Positions 8,036-15,780 are shown, counted from the stretch's first letter. The stretch: 64,000 bases of DNA from Sphingosinicella sp. CPCC 101087 (GCF_004151485.1 NZ_SBFF01000006.1:186001-250000), one strand, 5' to 3'. The notes: a model not told the origin generated them from the letters alone. Translations and numbers: made by a program.

Positions 8036-8262
8036 AGCTCGTCCCCTTTGAACGGCTCGGATCGAAGGCGGCGCTGCCGGCTTTCGGGGGCGTCCATCTG
8101 CTCGGCCAGGTCGATATCTTCCAGGAACTCCACGTCGTCCAGATCCTCCCGGAACTGGTCGCGCGTCGCGCGAGCCCGAGCGAGGTCGTTGGTCTCGAGC
8201 AAGTGCACGTCGCCTTCCGAATCCACGCCGCTGACCTGAAAGCGTCGCCATCTTCCCGGCAT
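8032..8262 (-). CDS. Small acidic protein, unknown
   Basis: 76 residues, leftward, converging on gene D with overlapping stops. The ATG at 8262 has a strong AGGAGGAGC site. The sequence starts MPGRWRRFQVSGVDSEGDVHLLETNDLARARATR and then turns strongly acidic, like a small single-domain beta/alpha protein. Phage-borne accessory gene of unknown role. Confidence 0.65.
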   Translation of the reverse strand: MPGRWRRFQVSGVDSEGDVHLLETNDLARARATRDQFREDLDDVEFLEDIDLAEQMDAPESRQRRLRSEPFKGDEL

Positions 8263-8342
8263 CTCGTCGCTCCTCCTGGAAAGCCGATAACGCGGTCGCG
8301 GCCGCATCGTTGCCGCCGCTTTCGCTGGAAGCGCGGACCTGC

Positions 8343-8357
8343 GTTCCTTATATGTTC
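8343..8357. promoter_or_regulatory. LexA (SOS) box, alphaproteobacterial type
   Basis: GTTC-CTTATAT-GTTC is an exact match to the direct-repeat SOS box GTTC-N7-GTTC known for alphaproteobacterial LexA. It lies 4 bases before the likely start of the 8361 gene and upstream of an SRAP gene, a family with a known SOS link. It should make the 8361-9644 (possibly to 10380) operon damage-inducible. Confidence 0.75.
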
Positions 8358-8360
8358 CGC

Positions 8361-8636
8361 ATGTCCGAGTCGCTTATCCCGGTTGAAACCGACGAACTGT
8401 GCATGGCCCTTCGCCTCTGGATCCGCGGTTCCCCTCGGTGGATCTGGCAGCGCGATGCCGAATATGAGCGCGCCAGGGCGGAGAAGCGCCACGATCCCGA
8501 GAAGGCGCCCGACCCGCAACGCGACCTTGCCGCCTACCTGGCGGATCGGTTCGCCAGCCTCGGCTGGACGGTGGCGCGCCCCGAGCCGGGCAACATCTTT
8601 GCGGACCGGATCGGCGACGATCGGCAAGTGCCGTAA
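8361..8636 (+). CDS. Unknown protein, first gene of SOS-boxed operon
   Basis: 91 residues from the ATG at 8361; an in-frame ATG at 8352 lies inside the LexA box and is less likely. Contains a Trp-rich block RLWIRGSPRWIWQRDAEYERARAEK and ends in a charged tail. No recognised domain. It sits one base before the next ATG, so it is co-transcribed with the zinc-ribbon and SRAP genes. Confidence 0.6.
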   Translation: MSESLIPVETDELCMALRLWIRGSPRWIWQRDAEYERARAEKRHDPEKAPDPQRDLAAYLADRFASLGWTVARPEPGNIFADRIGDDRQVP

Positions 8637-8637
8637 G

Positions 8638-8961
8638 ATGAGCGAGCTTCCCTCGGCCAACCCGCTGCGGGACCTGTTCGATGCGGCGGCCCGGCAGCGG
8701 CGGGTCCGGATCACCTGCCCCAGGTGCGGACATGCCGCCATATTCGAATCCGCCGCGCTCTGGTGGTACTTCCACCGGCGGGCATGGCGGCACAATCTCG
8801 CGTCGGCGGCTCGCCGCTTCGTCTGCGTTCCGTGCTGGAGCGATCGCGACGAGCTCGTGCGCGCGACGGAGATCGAGCTGGTCGACCAGGAACCGACCGA
8901 GACGGGATTGCCCATGCCGACCGATCTGGACTGGAAGCGCGAGCTGCGCCGCCGGCGTTGA
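8638..8961 (+). CDS. Zinc-ribbon protein, unknown
   Basis: 107 residues with two paired cysteines, CPRCGH at about 22-27 and CVPCW at about 63-67, which would bind one zinc. Between them is an aromatic/basic stretch. The C-terminus is acidic then basic. Second gene of the LexA-boxed operon, between an unknown gene and the SRAP gene; DNA or RNA binding is likely but not shown. Confidence 0.65.
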   Translation: MSELPSANPLRDLFDAAARQRRVRITCPRCGHAAIFESAALWWYFHRRAWRHNLASAARRFVCVPCWSDRDELVRATEIELVDQEPTETGLPMPTDLDWKRELRRRR

Positions 8962-8993
8962 CTCCGGCGGCCCGGCCGCCCGACATAGCGCCC

Positions 8994-9644
8994 ATGTGCA
9001 ACCTCTACACGCAGAAGAAATCGCCGGACGTGATCGCCGACCTGTTCAGGGCGCAGATCCCGGCCAACTTCAACGCCGGCCCGGGCGAGGTCTACCCGGG
9101 CGGCCGCGGCATCGTCGTACGCGAGGACGGCGGCGAGCGCATTGTCGAGGCCATGACCTGGGGCTTTCCGATGCGGCTCAAGTTCATGAAGCCCGATTCG
9201 AAGCCGAAGCCGGTCAACAACATCGCGGACGTCGGCAAATATCCGTGGAAATTCATCGCCGGAAAGCCCGAGCATCGCTGCCTCATTCCGCTGACCGGCT
9301 TCTGCGAGGCCGAGGGCGAGAAGGGCTCGAAGACGCGCACCTGGTTCAGTCTCAAGGAGACGGAAGTCTTCGCCTGGGCCGGCATGTGGGACCAGTCGAA
9401 TGAATGGGGAGCCGTTTATTCGGGCCTGATGACGAACTGCAATGAGTTCGTCCGCCCGGTCCACAACCGCATGCCGGTCCTTCTCCACGAGGAAGATTAC
9501 GATCGCTGGCTGCGCGGCTCGCTCGAGGACGTGCGTGCCTTCCAGGAGCGCTGCTTCCCCGACGAGCTGATGCAGCTCGAGCGCACGGCCGAGCCATGGT
9601 CCAGGCGACGCGCCACTGATGCGGCGCCAGAAGCGGCCATGTGA
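8994..9644 (+). CDS. SOS response-associated peptidase (SRAP/YedK-HMCES-like)
   Basis: 216 residues. SRAP proteins crosslink to abasic sites in single-stranded DNA through the alpha-amine and thiol of Cys2, exposed when Met1 is removed; MCNLY is present here. The HRCLIPLTGFCEAE block replaces the usual RCLIP-GFYEW and keeps the Glu. The late His is present in VHNRMPVLL. The usual N-A-R-x-E motif is altered to NNIADV, so this is a divergent phage-borne copy. Last clear member of the LexA-boxed operon. Confidence 0.88.
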   Translation: MCNLYTQKKSPDVIADLFRAQIPANFNAGPGEVYPGGRGIVVREDGGERIVEAMTWGFPMRLKFMKPDSKPKPVNNIADVGKYPWKFIAGKPEHRCLIPLTGFCEAEGEKGSKTRTWFSLKETEVFAWAGMWDQSNEWGAVYSGLMTNCNEFVRPVHNRMPVLLHEEDYDRWLRGSLEDVRAFQERCFPDELMQLERTAEPWSRRRATDAAPEAAM

Positions 9645-9931
9645 TGGCGATGCCCGACGAAATTGCCGAACGCATCATCGGCGGTATGAATCCGGTGAAG
9701 GCGTGGCGATTGCACAGCGGGTTCACCCTGCGCGAGCTGGCCAGCCGCGCTGGGATCCCGCCTGCCAGGCTGGAGCGGTGCGAAGGCCGCAGCCGGCTGC
9801 TCGAGGAGGAAGCGCAAGCCATAGCCGACGCGCTCGGAATTGGTCGCAGCTACGTACAGCGTTATCGAGGCGAGTTTCGCGGATGCGTTGCGGCGCTCGA
9901 GGACGTCGACGTCGATGAACTAGAACGGTGA
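9644..9931 (+). CDS. Xre-family HTH protein
   Basis: 95 residues with one helix-turn-helix at about 17-60: NPVKAWRLHSGFTLRELAS, turn, then PPARLERCEGRSRLLEEEAQAIADALGI. The C-terminus is acidic. The ATG overlaps the SRAP stop, so it is translated with the SOS operon. Could be an autoregulator or an antirepressor-like switch, but no operator is evident. Confidence 0.75.
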   Translation: MAMPDEIAERIIGGMNPVKAWRLHSGFTLRELASRAGIPPARLERCEGRSRLLEEEAQAIADALGIGRSYVQRYRGEFRGCVAALEDVDVDELER

Positions 9932-10380
9932 GGATCGCCGCGATCGCCGCCGTTGCCGCGGCGGGACTGGCGACCGCCGCATGCGGAGCAATTGCGGCGC
10001 AGGATGACCCGGATCCCTCACCGGCCACCTTCGTTTGCGATGTCCTGCGCGTCCACGACGGCGACGGCCCGATCCATTGCCGCAACGGTTCGCGGATCCG
10101 CCTGTCCGGCATAGCGGCGCGCGAACTCGACGGCCGATGCCTTGACGGACACCCATGTCCTGTAGCGTCGGCCGAGGCGGCGAAGGCGGAGTTGGACCGA
10201 CTGGCGGTGGGACGACGGCTCACCTGCCATCAGGTCGGCACGAGCTATCGCCGCGTCGTCGCCTGGTGCGAGACGCCGACGGGCGAGGATCTCAGCTGCG
10301 CGATGGTCCGGAGCGGAACGGTGCTGCGATGGGCCCGACATGATCCGAACCATCGCCTCGTTGGATGCTCGCCAACATAG
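9928..10380 (+). CDS. Exported staphylococcal-nuclease-like protein
   Basis: 150 residues from a GTG that overlaps the previous stop. An N-terminal signal peptide (Ala-rich, to about residue 24) is followed by an SNase fold: VHDGDGPIHC, GSRIRLSGIAARE (equivalent of the R-L-x-G-I-D/A-x-P-E block) and YRRVVAWC. Six cysteines suggest a periplasmic, disulfide-bonded protein. The catalytic Arg/Asp/Glu set is only partly recognisable. Bases 10381-10624 that follow hold no convincing gene. Confidence 0.7.
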   Translation: MRIAAIAAVAAAGLATAACGAIAAQDDPDPSPATFVCDVLRVHDGDGPIHCRNGSRIRLSGIAARELDGRCLDGHPCPVASAEAAKAELDRLAVGRRLTCHQVGTSYRRVVAWCETPTGEDLSCAMVRSGTVLRWARHDPNHRLVGCSPT

Positions 10381-10624
10381 GTATTGCTCCTCCGCAGATC
10401 CTGGCCGATTAGGCCACGCTTGGTTTTGTCGATGCCATTGCGCAACTCATTCGCCGCTTTCGTCGCGGGAGTTGGCTGTCCTTTGATGGCGATCACCCGT
10501 TGCGTTGGACCCGTTCCAATGCCGCAAGGTGATACGGATCGACAAGGTGGTCGATCGGCTCGAGCACGAATCCAGGTTGAGCTCGATTTAGCCCTCGTTC
10601 CGGGCTTGTTTCAGGGTGGTCATC

Positions 10625-10843
10625 ATGCGAGTCTTCGACATGGGGCCTGACATGCCGCGCCAGCACAGGAATACGAAGCGCGAAAGTGGCCGGGCCTGGC
10701 TCTCTGGCCTAGCGATTACCGTTACCACCCTCGTGGCGTTATTTGGCTTCTGGCACCTCGCTCCGGGAGCGACATTCATCATCGCGTGCTTGGCGCTCGT
10801 CGGCTTGGTGATAGCTTTCTGGGTGGCGGGTGGATCCGATTAG
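10625..10843 (+). CDS. Small two-TM membrane protein, unknown
   Basis: 72 residues from ATG 10625, which has AGGGTGG six bases upstream; later ATGs at 10640 and 10652 are possible. A basic N-terminus is followed by two hydrophobic helices (about 27-45 and 50-68). Ends convergently with the 10840 gene (stops overlap). Phage small membrane protein; a holin or exclusion role cannot be judged. Confidence 0.45.
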   Translation: MRVFDMGPDMPRQHRNTKRESGRAWLSGLAITVTTLVALFGFWHLAPGATFIIACLALVGLVIAFWVAGGSD

Positions 10844-11697
10844 TCGAACTTCGGATCGATCACTCGCATCACCGATCGGCCTCCCCGCATCAGTCGCCAG
10901 CGCCCATCTTCCAGGACTTCTCTAGTTTCAATTCGGATGGTCATTCGGATGCCTTCGCGCATCTGCTCCGGAAAACCCTTAGTTTGAATCGCGTGCAAAA
11001 CGCGGGCGTCGCGCATCACCGCGTCGAACTCCGGTAGGCCATCGGGCTTGAACGTCCACGATCGCGGCGTGTGTACGAGGGCCGGTTTCACGAGCACGAC
11101 CTCCAGCACCGTTTGAGTAACCCGTGCGGGCGTATCTTCCTCGACGGTGAAAAGCCCGTCATCATACGGGAACGATTTCCTGTCCAAGAAGACAATCGGC
11201 TCATCTTTCGGCTTCTCTTTGATGCCTACGCCCACCACAGCGGGCTCACGTTCAACGGTCCTGTAAAATTTGCTACGTGCGGTCACAACGGCGGGGTGAT
11301 GGCGGGTCTGCTCTTCGATCCGCCTCAGCATTTCGCGATCTTCCTCGGTAAACGTGTCGCCGAAATATACGTCGTAAGTCGGATAAGCGGTCGTTATCGT
11401 GAAAAGGGCGAGAGCAAGGAGTAGCTTTCGAGAGCGAGGCTGGCGGTCATACCCGCGAGCAATCCGCTCCAAGTGCGGATCGACATTCCTCTCGAACCAA
11501 TCGACCAGAGTATTGAAGATTGCGCTGCTCTGATCGACGTCGACCAGCTCCACCTTCACGTCGCTCTCCGGATCGATCGCCTGCGCAACGGCTCTAAGCG
11601 TCTCAACCCAAGCGATGGCGGCTGCTGAAATTATCTCTAGGTCCGCCGTCTCCTGTTCTTTCAGCTTAAAATAAAGGCTGAGTGAGTTATCTGCCAT
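10840..11697 (-). CDS. Unknown protein with one TM, possible lysogenic-conversion gene
   Basis: 285 residues. An N-terminal soluble domain (about 1-85, beginning with SLSLYFKLKEQETADLEIISAAAIAW) is followed by one TM segment at about 90-106 and a large C-terminal domain with mixed alpha/beta character. The DNA is visibly richer in A/T than the flanking phage genes, and it runs opposite to the early operon next to the repressor. That is the usual place for genes expressed in the lysogen. No family recognised; a phage-exclusion or defence role is possible. Confidence 0.7.
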   Translation of the reverse strand: MADNSLSLYFKLKEQETADLEIISAAAIAWVETLRAVAQAIDPESDVKVELVDVDQSSAIFNTLVDWFERNVDPHLERIARGYDRQPRSRKLLLALALFTITTAYPTYDVYFGDTFTEEDREMLRRIEEQTRHHPAVVTARSKFYRTVEREPAVVGVGIKEKPKDEPIVFLDRKSFPYDDGLFTVEEDTPARVTQTVLEVVLVKPALVHTPRSWTFKPDGLPEFDAVMRDARVLHAIQTKGFPEQMREGIRMTIRIETREVLEDGRWRLMRGGRSVMRVIDPKFD

Positions 11698-12250
11698 GAG
11701 CTTCCCCTGCTTCGGAGAAGCTAGGCCGTACTATCGAACTGAGATCGGCAAGCTCCACATCCAATACCTCGCAAGTCGAATTGCTAACCTGCCCGACCGC
11801 CATTCCCACGTTCATTCCGCCGAGCCCATTACGAGCGCGATATTGCATGGTCACGCGGTGACTTCCCTCGACGTTCGGCCCGATCCTGGTTTCCGCATGC
11901 TCGAACGACTCCGGATCGCGGAGGCTTGCCTTTACCGTGTCGACAAGTCCCGAATGGCTACCGTCCCAGGCGCTGAGGCAGTGGAAGCCTTTCCGACGAT
12001 CCTCGGCCGCAGCGGCCTCACGTTGCACCTTCTGCTCGGCTGATTCGCCGCCGGTGAAAGCGCACACTCCAATGACCAGCGCACCAATTACAGCACAACC
12101 CATGGCGCCAGCTTTGTTGGCCTGAGTCGTGCCGCGCCGAGCTTCTGCGAGATCGGCTTCCGAGAACTCATGCTGACAAAAGCGACAGACCTTTGCGTCT
12201 GACTTGATCACCTCGGCACAGCGCGGACACTTCTTCTCGCCCGGCTTCAC
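11687..12250 (-). CDS. Zinc-ribbon, single-TM protein, unknown
   Basis: 187 residues. N-terminal zinc ribbon CPRCAEVIKSDAKVCRFC, a short linker, one TM helix at about 48-66 with two Cys, then a C-terminal domain with HCLSAWDGSHSGLVDTVKASLRDPESFEH, a pattern seen in small exported domains of phage and bacterial unknowns. Overlaps the next leftward gene by 11 bases, so the two form one unit. Preceded by an ATTCCACA-type site at 12292. Confidence 0.7.
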   Translation of the reverse strand: MKPGEKKCPRCAEVIKSDAKVCRFCQHEFSEADLAEARRGTTQANKAGAMGCAVIGALVIGVCAFTGGESAEQKVQREAAAAEDRRKGFHCLSAWDGSHSGLVDTVKASLRDPESFEHAETRIGPNVEGSHRVTMQYRARNGLGGMNVGMAVGQVSNSTCEVLDVELADLSSIVRPSFSEAGEAHGR

Positions 12251-12291
12251 CTGCCCCTCCCCCTCCGATCCCCTGCAGCGAACGTAGAATT

Positions 12292-12302
12292 ATTCCACAC
12301 TT
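12292..12302. promoter_or_regulatory. Candidate repressor operator (ATTCCACACTT)
   Basis: An 11-base word, identical at 10 positions to ATTCCACAGTT at 12765-12775. This copy lies 42 bases before the start of the leftward 11687-12250 gene; the other lies between repressor and cro-like gene. Both are in promoter positions, which suggests a common regulator, most simply the Xre repressor. Two copies are weak evidence. Confidence 0.35.
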
Positions 12303-12328
12303 GTTGTCGAGGGGCGGCCGCTAAGGCA

Positions 12329-12742
12329 TCAGCGATGTTCTTCGACGCGATAATCCTGTTGGCCACCATGCATTGTGGGCCCAGGCTCGGAAGGTTCGGC
12401 AGATTTGCGCAAGGCTTTGACCACCGTCAGCGCCGCTTCGCGCATGTGCTTCGGCAATTGCTCCAGCTCGGTTACTAGGTCGCTGGTTTCGCGACTCAAA
12501 CGTGGACCTTCGCTTCGTTGGCCCGTGAGCAAATAGAGAATATCTACACCCGCTTGGGCCAGCGCCGCTAAATACTCTGCATTGGGCTGGGTCTCGGACG
12601 TTTCGTAGCGGCTCTGGGTTTGCAACCCGACGCCGGCGATTTGGCCAAAATCCTTCTGATTCAATCCCGTACGCTGCCGCTCCGCCTTCAGGCGCGCGGA
12701 AAATTCTACAGGATTGAATAATCCCGGTTGACTCTTTCCCAT
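12329..12742 (-). CDS. Xre-family phage repressor (CI-like)
   Basis: 137 residues from ATG 12742 (an ATG at 12766 overlaps the candidate operator and is less likely). The N-terminal HTH spans about 8-65: FSARLKAERQRTGLNQKDFGQIAGVGLQTQSRYE. The rest is a short helical oligomerisation region with no peptidase domain, so SOS release would have to be indirect. Divergent from the Cro/Ner-like gene, the usual immunity arrangement. Confidence 0.8.
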   Translation of the reverse strand: MGKSQPGLFNPVEFSARLKAERQRTGLNQKDFGQIAGVGLQTQSRYETSETQPNAEYLAALAQAGVDILYLLTGQRSEGPRLSRETSDLVTELEQLPKHMREAALTVVKALRKSAEPSEPGPTMHGGQQDYRVEEHR

Positions 12743-12764
12743 AACTGCGGAAGGCTGACGCGAC

Positions 12765-12775
12765 ATTCCACAGTT
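12765..12775. promoter_or_regulatory. Candidate repressor operator (ATTCCACAGTT)
   Basis: Second copy of the ATTCCACA-N-TT word, in the short divergent region between the repressor (12742) and the Cro/Ner-like gene (12787). Placement fits an operator controlling both promoters. Inferred. Confidence 0.4.
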
Positions 12776-12786
12776 TAGGCGAAGCC

Positions 12787-13146
12787 GTGATACCTGCCGA
12801 GTCAATCTTGGGCCCGATCCCTGCGCAGTCGATTCGTGAAGCTCGCGCCAAGCTGGTCCTGGATGGCAAGTCGGTTGAGGACTGGTCACGCGAGAACGGC
12901 TTCGCGGCCAAGCTGGTCTACGAGATTCTGTCGGGCAGGCGCAGAGCGATCCGCGGCAAGTCGCTGCAGATCGCCAAGAAGCTCGGCCTGCGGCCGGATA
13001 CGGCTAATCCCGCCCCTTCTGATCCCGCTGCCCCGCAAGGTCTCCCTGTTGCACTGACCCCCGCTGGGCGCACCATAGCGGGCGGGCCGCCGAATCCGGA
13101 TCGGAATCGGCGGCCCATTTCCCAACTCGGCGAGCCCGTCTCCTGA
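12787..13146 (+). CDS. Cro/Ner-like phage DNA-binding protein
   Basis: 119 residues from GTG. The HTH at about 17-67 (IREARAKLVLDGKSVEDWSRENGFAAKLVYEILSGRR, then AIRGKSLQIAKKLGL) matches the family of phage early regulators that includes DNA-binding proteins of transposable and P2-like Pseudomonas phages. A Pro-rich tail follows. First gene of the rightward early operon. Confidence 0.8.
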   Translation: MIPAESILGPIPAQSIREARAKLVLDGKSVEDWSRENGFAAKLVYEILSGRRRAIRGKSLQIAKKLGLRPDTANPAPSDPAAPQGLPVALTPAGRTIAGGPPNPDRNRRPISQLGEPVS

Positions 13147-13580
13147 TGGGCGGGCAAGGGGGAAAGTCGAGACGATCGACTCCGGCCTTCGGCGCGCTCG
13201 TTGCGCAATCCAAGGCGGAGACGGCCGAACTCATCGGCGCCGCAGGCGCGACGCTCGCAGCCTTCGGGGCCGAGCTCGAGTCCGGAACGCCACTGCGCGC
13301 CGCTCAATATGCGGCGCTGCGCCGCCTCGGCTCGGCGCTCGAGCGCTTCGAAGACCTCACCGATCCCGCCCAACGTACCGACGGGCCGGGATCCAGTCAT
13401 CCGCCGGGTGGCGGTGAAACCCACCCAGGGAGCCGTCTCCAAACTCGCTCCCCCGAGCTTGCTCCACTCACTCGGAGCCGCCCGGCGGATGCCGGCCCGA
13501 TCAGCTCGGCCAGGCTGATCGGGCTCGAGAAAGAGACCGCGCACGCAGTCAATGACCGCGGAGGGGGCCACTGGGCATGA
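13146..13580 (+). CDS. Unknown early phage protein
   Basis: 144 residues, starting in an ATGA overlap with the previous gene and overlapping the next by 4 bases. The N-terminal half is helical (ELIGAAGATLAAFGAELES, LRRLGSALERFEDL); the C-terminal half is low-complexity Pro/Ser/Arg. No domain recognised. Tight coupling on both sides is the main support. Confidence 0.55.
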   Translation: MGGQGGKSRRSTPAFGALVAQSKAETAELIGAAGATLAAFGAELESGTPLRAAQYAALRRLGSALERFEDLTDPAQRTDGPGSSHPPGGGETHPGSRLQTRSPELAPLTRSRPADAGPISSARLIGLEKETAHAVNDRGGGHWA

Positions 13581-14095
13581 CCAAGCGCCGCGCCCCCCTC
13601 ACCTTCCACCTCGCGCTCACCCAGATCGCCGCGCTGATTGGCTGGGACAACGCCGCCGCGATCGTCGGCAAGCGCGAAGGCACCGTGCGCAACTGGAGCG
13701 ATCCGGACACCAGCGCCGCCATCACGCTCGACGACGCCCTCGCGCTGGACGTCGCCTATCAGGAAGCCGGCGGCGACGGCGCCCCCTTCTGGCAGTGCTA
13801 CTCCACCCGGCTCGAGGCCGACACGGCGCGGGCGCTATTCTCGACCGACGCGATCCTGGAGGCAGGCGCGACGGCAGCAAAGGAATCGGGCGATGCGATC
13901 GCCGCCGTCATGCAGGCCGCCCGCCCGGGAGCCTGCGACGGAACGAAGGCGATCGCCATCCGCGAGCTCGAGGAATCGATCGCCGCCCAGACCAACACGC
14001 TCGCCAAGCTCCGCGCGGGGCGGAGCAGCGACGTGCGAGCGGATCCTGCCGGCGTTGCCGGTCGCGCCGGATCCGTCCCCGGGGAGGGGAAATGA
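13577..14095 (+). CDS. CII-like phage regulatory protein
   Basis: 172 residues. The N-terminal part, LTFHLALTQIAALIGWDNAAAIVGKREGTVRNWSDPD, is an HTH typical of phage CII/CP76-type regulators in alphaproteobacteria, followed by a helical domain that begins ITLDDALALDVAYQ. The C-terminal 50 residues are an acidic/basic helix and flexible tail. Lies between an unknown early gene and ogr, overlapping both by 4 bases. Confidence 0.75.
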   Translation: MTKRRAPLTFHLALTQIAALIGWDNAAAIVGKREGTVRNWSDPDTSAAITLDDALALDVAYQEAGGDGAPFWQCYSTRLEADTARALFSTDAILEAGATAAKESGDAIAAVMQAARPGACDGTKAIAIRELEESIAAQTNTLAKLRAGRSSDVRADPAGVAGRAGSVPGEGK

Positions 14096-14454
14096 CGATG
14101 GCCACAGGCCCCCGCCTGTCGATTGACTGCCCGCATTGCGGGCAGAAAGCGCGAACCAGGAGCAGCCGCGCCGTAGGTCCGACCTACAAGCAGCTGAACA
14201 TGCAATGCTCCAACCTCGAATGCGGCCACACCTTCGCGGCCGCGCTCGAGATCCTCTACACCATCGCGCCCAGCGCGCGGCCCAACCCGGAGATCAACCT
14301 CCGAATGGCGCCGCCCCGCAGCAAGGCGCTTCCCACGCCCGCCAACGACGACGGCGCCCCGGCGAAGTTCGCCGGCGGCTGCGGCCCGGAGGTGCCGCCG
14401 CTCGCTGCGAATGATGATGACGGCTGCGCCGAGGCCGTAGCCACCGGCGCCTGA
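14092..14454 (+). CDS. Ogr/Delta-type zinc-finger late activator
   Basis: 120 residues. Residues about 13-70 carry the Ogr/Delta motif CPHCG-x-K-ARTRSSR followed by YKQLNMQCSNLECGHTF and a tail starting LEILYTIAPSARP. Ogr proteins bind TGT-ACA dyads and recruit RNA polymerase to P2-family late promoters. In P2, ogr follows D; here it is in the early operon, which would tie late activation to early transcription. The dyad at 186-214 is a candidate target. Confidence 0.88.
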   Translation: MTMATGPRLSIDCPHCGQKARTRSSRAVGPTYKQLNMQCSNLECGHTFAAALEILYTIAPSARPNPEINLRMAPPRSKALPTPANDDGAPAKFAGGCGPEVPPLAANDDDGCAEAVATGA

Positions 14455-14578
14455 TCGAGCCTGCCCCGGCCTAGGCCGCGGGCCAGGCCGGAACCCGGCT
14501 TTCCCTCTTCCGAACCAATCACCACCCGTCGCCGTACCGGCGGGACGGCCTTTCTGTTGCCTGAAGAAAGGACCAAGC

Positions 14579-14788
14579 ATGAACCGCCACCTGGCCACGC
14601 CCATACATCCGATCTGGTGCGAATGCCGCGCCTGCGCGCCGAACCGCTCTACCCTGGGGCAGGACATTAGGGAGTCGGTGATCGACACCGGTCTCGGCGC
14701 CGGCCTGGGCGCCATCGTCGCCGCTGCGATCCTGATCACGCATCACTGGCCGGCGATCGCCGCGGCCGCGGTGGCGCTCCATGGCTGA
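14579..14788 (+). CDS. Small membrane protein with Cys knuckle, unknown
   Basis: 69 residues, ATG with AGAAAGGA upstream. N-terminal IWCECRACAP has a CxCxxC cluster; residues about 38-60 are a Gly/Ala/Ile-rich TM helix. A 124-base gap with a GC hairpin precedes it, so it may start a sub-operon. Overlaps gapR by 8 bases. Confidence 0.6.
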   Translation: MNRHLATPIHPIWCECRACAPNRSTLGQDIRESVIDTGLGAGLGAIVAAAILITHHWPAIAAAAVALHG

Positions 14789-15023
14789 AGCCAACGTCGC
14801 CGCCGAGGAGCTGCGCGGCCTGATCGAGCGGATCGAGCGCCTCGAGGACGAGAAGCGCGGGATCTCCGACGACGTCCGCGACGTCTATGCCGAGGGCAAG
14901 GCCCGCGGCTACGACCCGAAGACGATGCGCGCGATCGTCCGCCTCCGGAAGATGGAGGCGAACGCCCGCCAGGAGGCCGAGGCCCTCCTCGAAACCTACA
15001 AAGCCGCGCTGGGGCTCAGCTGA
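14781..15023 (+). CDS. GapR-family (DUF2312) nucleoid protein
   Basis: 80 residues that match the DUF2312/GapR family across the whole length: LRGLIERIERLEDEKRGISDDVRDVYAEGKARGYDPKTMR, then a C-terminal helix. Caulobacter GapR binds overtwisted DNA ahead of replication and transcription and helps gyrase/topo IV. The chromosomal copy is essential there; this one lies in phage DNA next to parB, so it probably serves phage replication or is a decoy. Confidence 0.88.
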   Translation: MAEANVAAEELRGLIERIERLEDEKRGISDDVRDVYAEGKARGYDPKTMRAIVRLRKMEANARQEAEALLETYKAALGLS

Positions 15024-15130
15024 TGGCGGCGCAAAGCGACATTGATGGCTGCGCCTTCGTGATCGGTGCGCCCTCCGCCCTCTTCATCCTAGCGATGCTC
15101 ATTCTTTGGCTGACGGGGAACCTGCGCTGA
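15023..15130 (+). CDS. 35-residue single-TM peptide
   Basis: ATG in the ATGA overlap with gapR, ending TGA at 15130 in another ATGA overlap with the next gene. The peptide has a short polar start and one TM helix (about 12-30, VIGAPSALFILAMLILWL). Below usual length cut-offs, but coupling on both sides supports it. Function unknown. Confidence 0.55.
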   Translation: MAAQSDIDGCAFVIGAPSALFILAMLILWLTGNLR

Positions 15131-15384
15131 TGCCGGGCCTCGTCCTAGAGCTCGGCGTCGGCCGCTATCAGGTCGGCGGGGATCCGGGCGAAAATCCGCC
15201 GCGGATCCACTTCTACGACTGCGATCATGACCGGCCGATCGGCAGCGACGTGCCGCCCGACGGTCGCCGCCGCGAACCCGTCCTGACCCTCGTCTTTCAC
15301 AATCCGGAATCGGTCGAAGCGATGGCCCGCGCCCTCGCGAACACCTCGAGCTGGTTCCCGATCGACCTTCGGAAGGTGCTGTGA
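15130..15384 (+). CDS. Unknown early phage protein
   Basis: 84 residues: a beta-rich N-terminus (LVLELGVGRYQVGGDPGEN) and a helical end (PESVEAMARALANTSSWFP). Coupled to both neighbours by 1- to 4-base overlaps. No family recognised. Confidence 0.6.
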   Translation: MPGLVLELGVGRYQVGGDPGENPPRIHFYDCDHDRPIGSDVPPDGRRREPVLTLVFHNPESVEAMARALANTSSWFPIDLRKVL

Positions 15385-15779
15385 TGGCCTGCGACTGCAT
15401 CGCGACGATGGACCGCCTGCTCGCGAAGCATAACACAAAGCTGCAGGTGACGTTCGCCTTCGGCCGCGACGGATCCTCTGCGACCTATCCGTCGATCGGA
15501 ACCGAGAAGATCGAGCGGCGGACCCGAAAAGGGCCGATGCTCGCGATCCCGACCTACTGCCCCTTCTGCGGCGTCCGCTACAGCCCCGCGCCGGCCGAGC
15601 CCGCGGGCGCCGACGCCGCCCCCATCGAAGCCGGGGCGCCGGCCGAAGCCGACGCCCCGTCCCCGAACTCCGAAGCGCCGTTGCCTGACGACGCTGGCGA
15701 GCAAGCCCGCCGCCGAAGCTCGCCTGCCCCAGCGCAGGCTGGGGATCGCGGCACCAACCCTACTGGCACCGGAGGCTGA
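15384..15779 (+). CDS. Zinc-binding protein with disordered tail, unknown
   Basis: 131 residues. N-terminal domain (about 1-65) has Cys4, Cys6 (ACDC) and a distant YCPFCG pair that together could hold one zinc. The remaining half is a low-complexity Ala/Pro/Glu tail. Ends one base before parB. The N-terminal part resembles small phage proteins with an IPTYCPFCG ending; function unknown. Confidence 0.6.
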   Translation: MACDCIATMDRLLAKHNTKLQVTFAFGRDGSSATYPSIGTEKIERRTRKGPMLAIPTYCPFCGVRYSPAPAEPAGADAAPIEAGAPAEADAPSPNSEAPLPDDAGEQARRRSSPAPAQAGDRGTNPTGTGG

Positions 15780-15780
15780 T

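Noticed and set aside
10384-10650. Rightward open frame in the gap after the SNase-like gene
   Set aside because: No ribosome site, poor codon pattern and no domain; an opposing leftward frame here is equally unsupported. A TGGCC/GGCCA hairpin at 10402-10416 is too short to call a terminator.
14526-14548. GC hairpin before the small membrane gene at 14579
   Set aside because: Only a weak pyrimidine stretch follows; could be attenuator or chance in GC-rich DNA.
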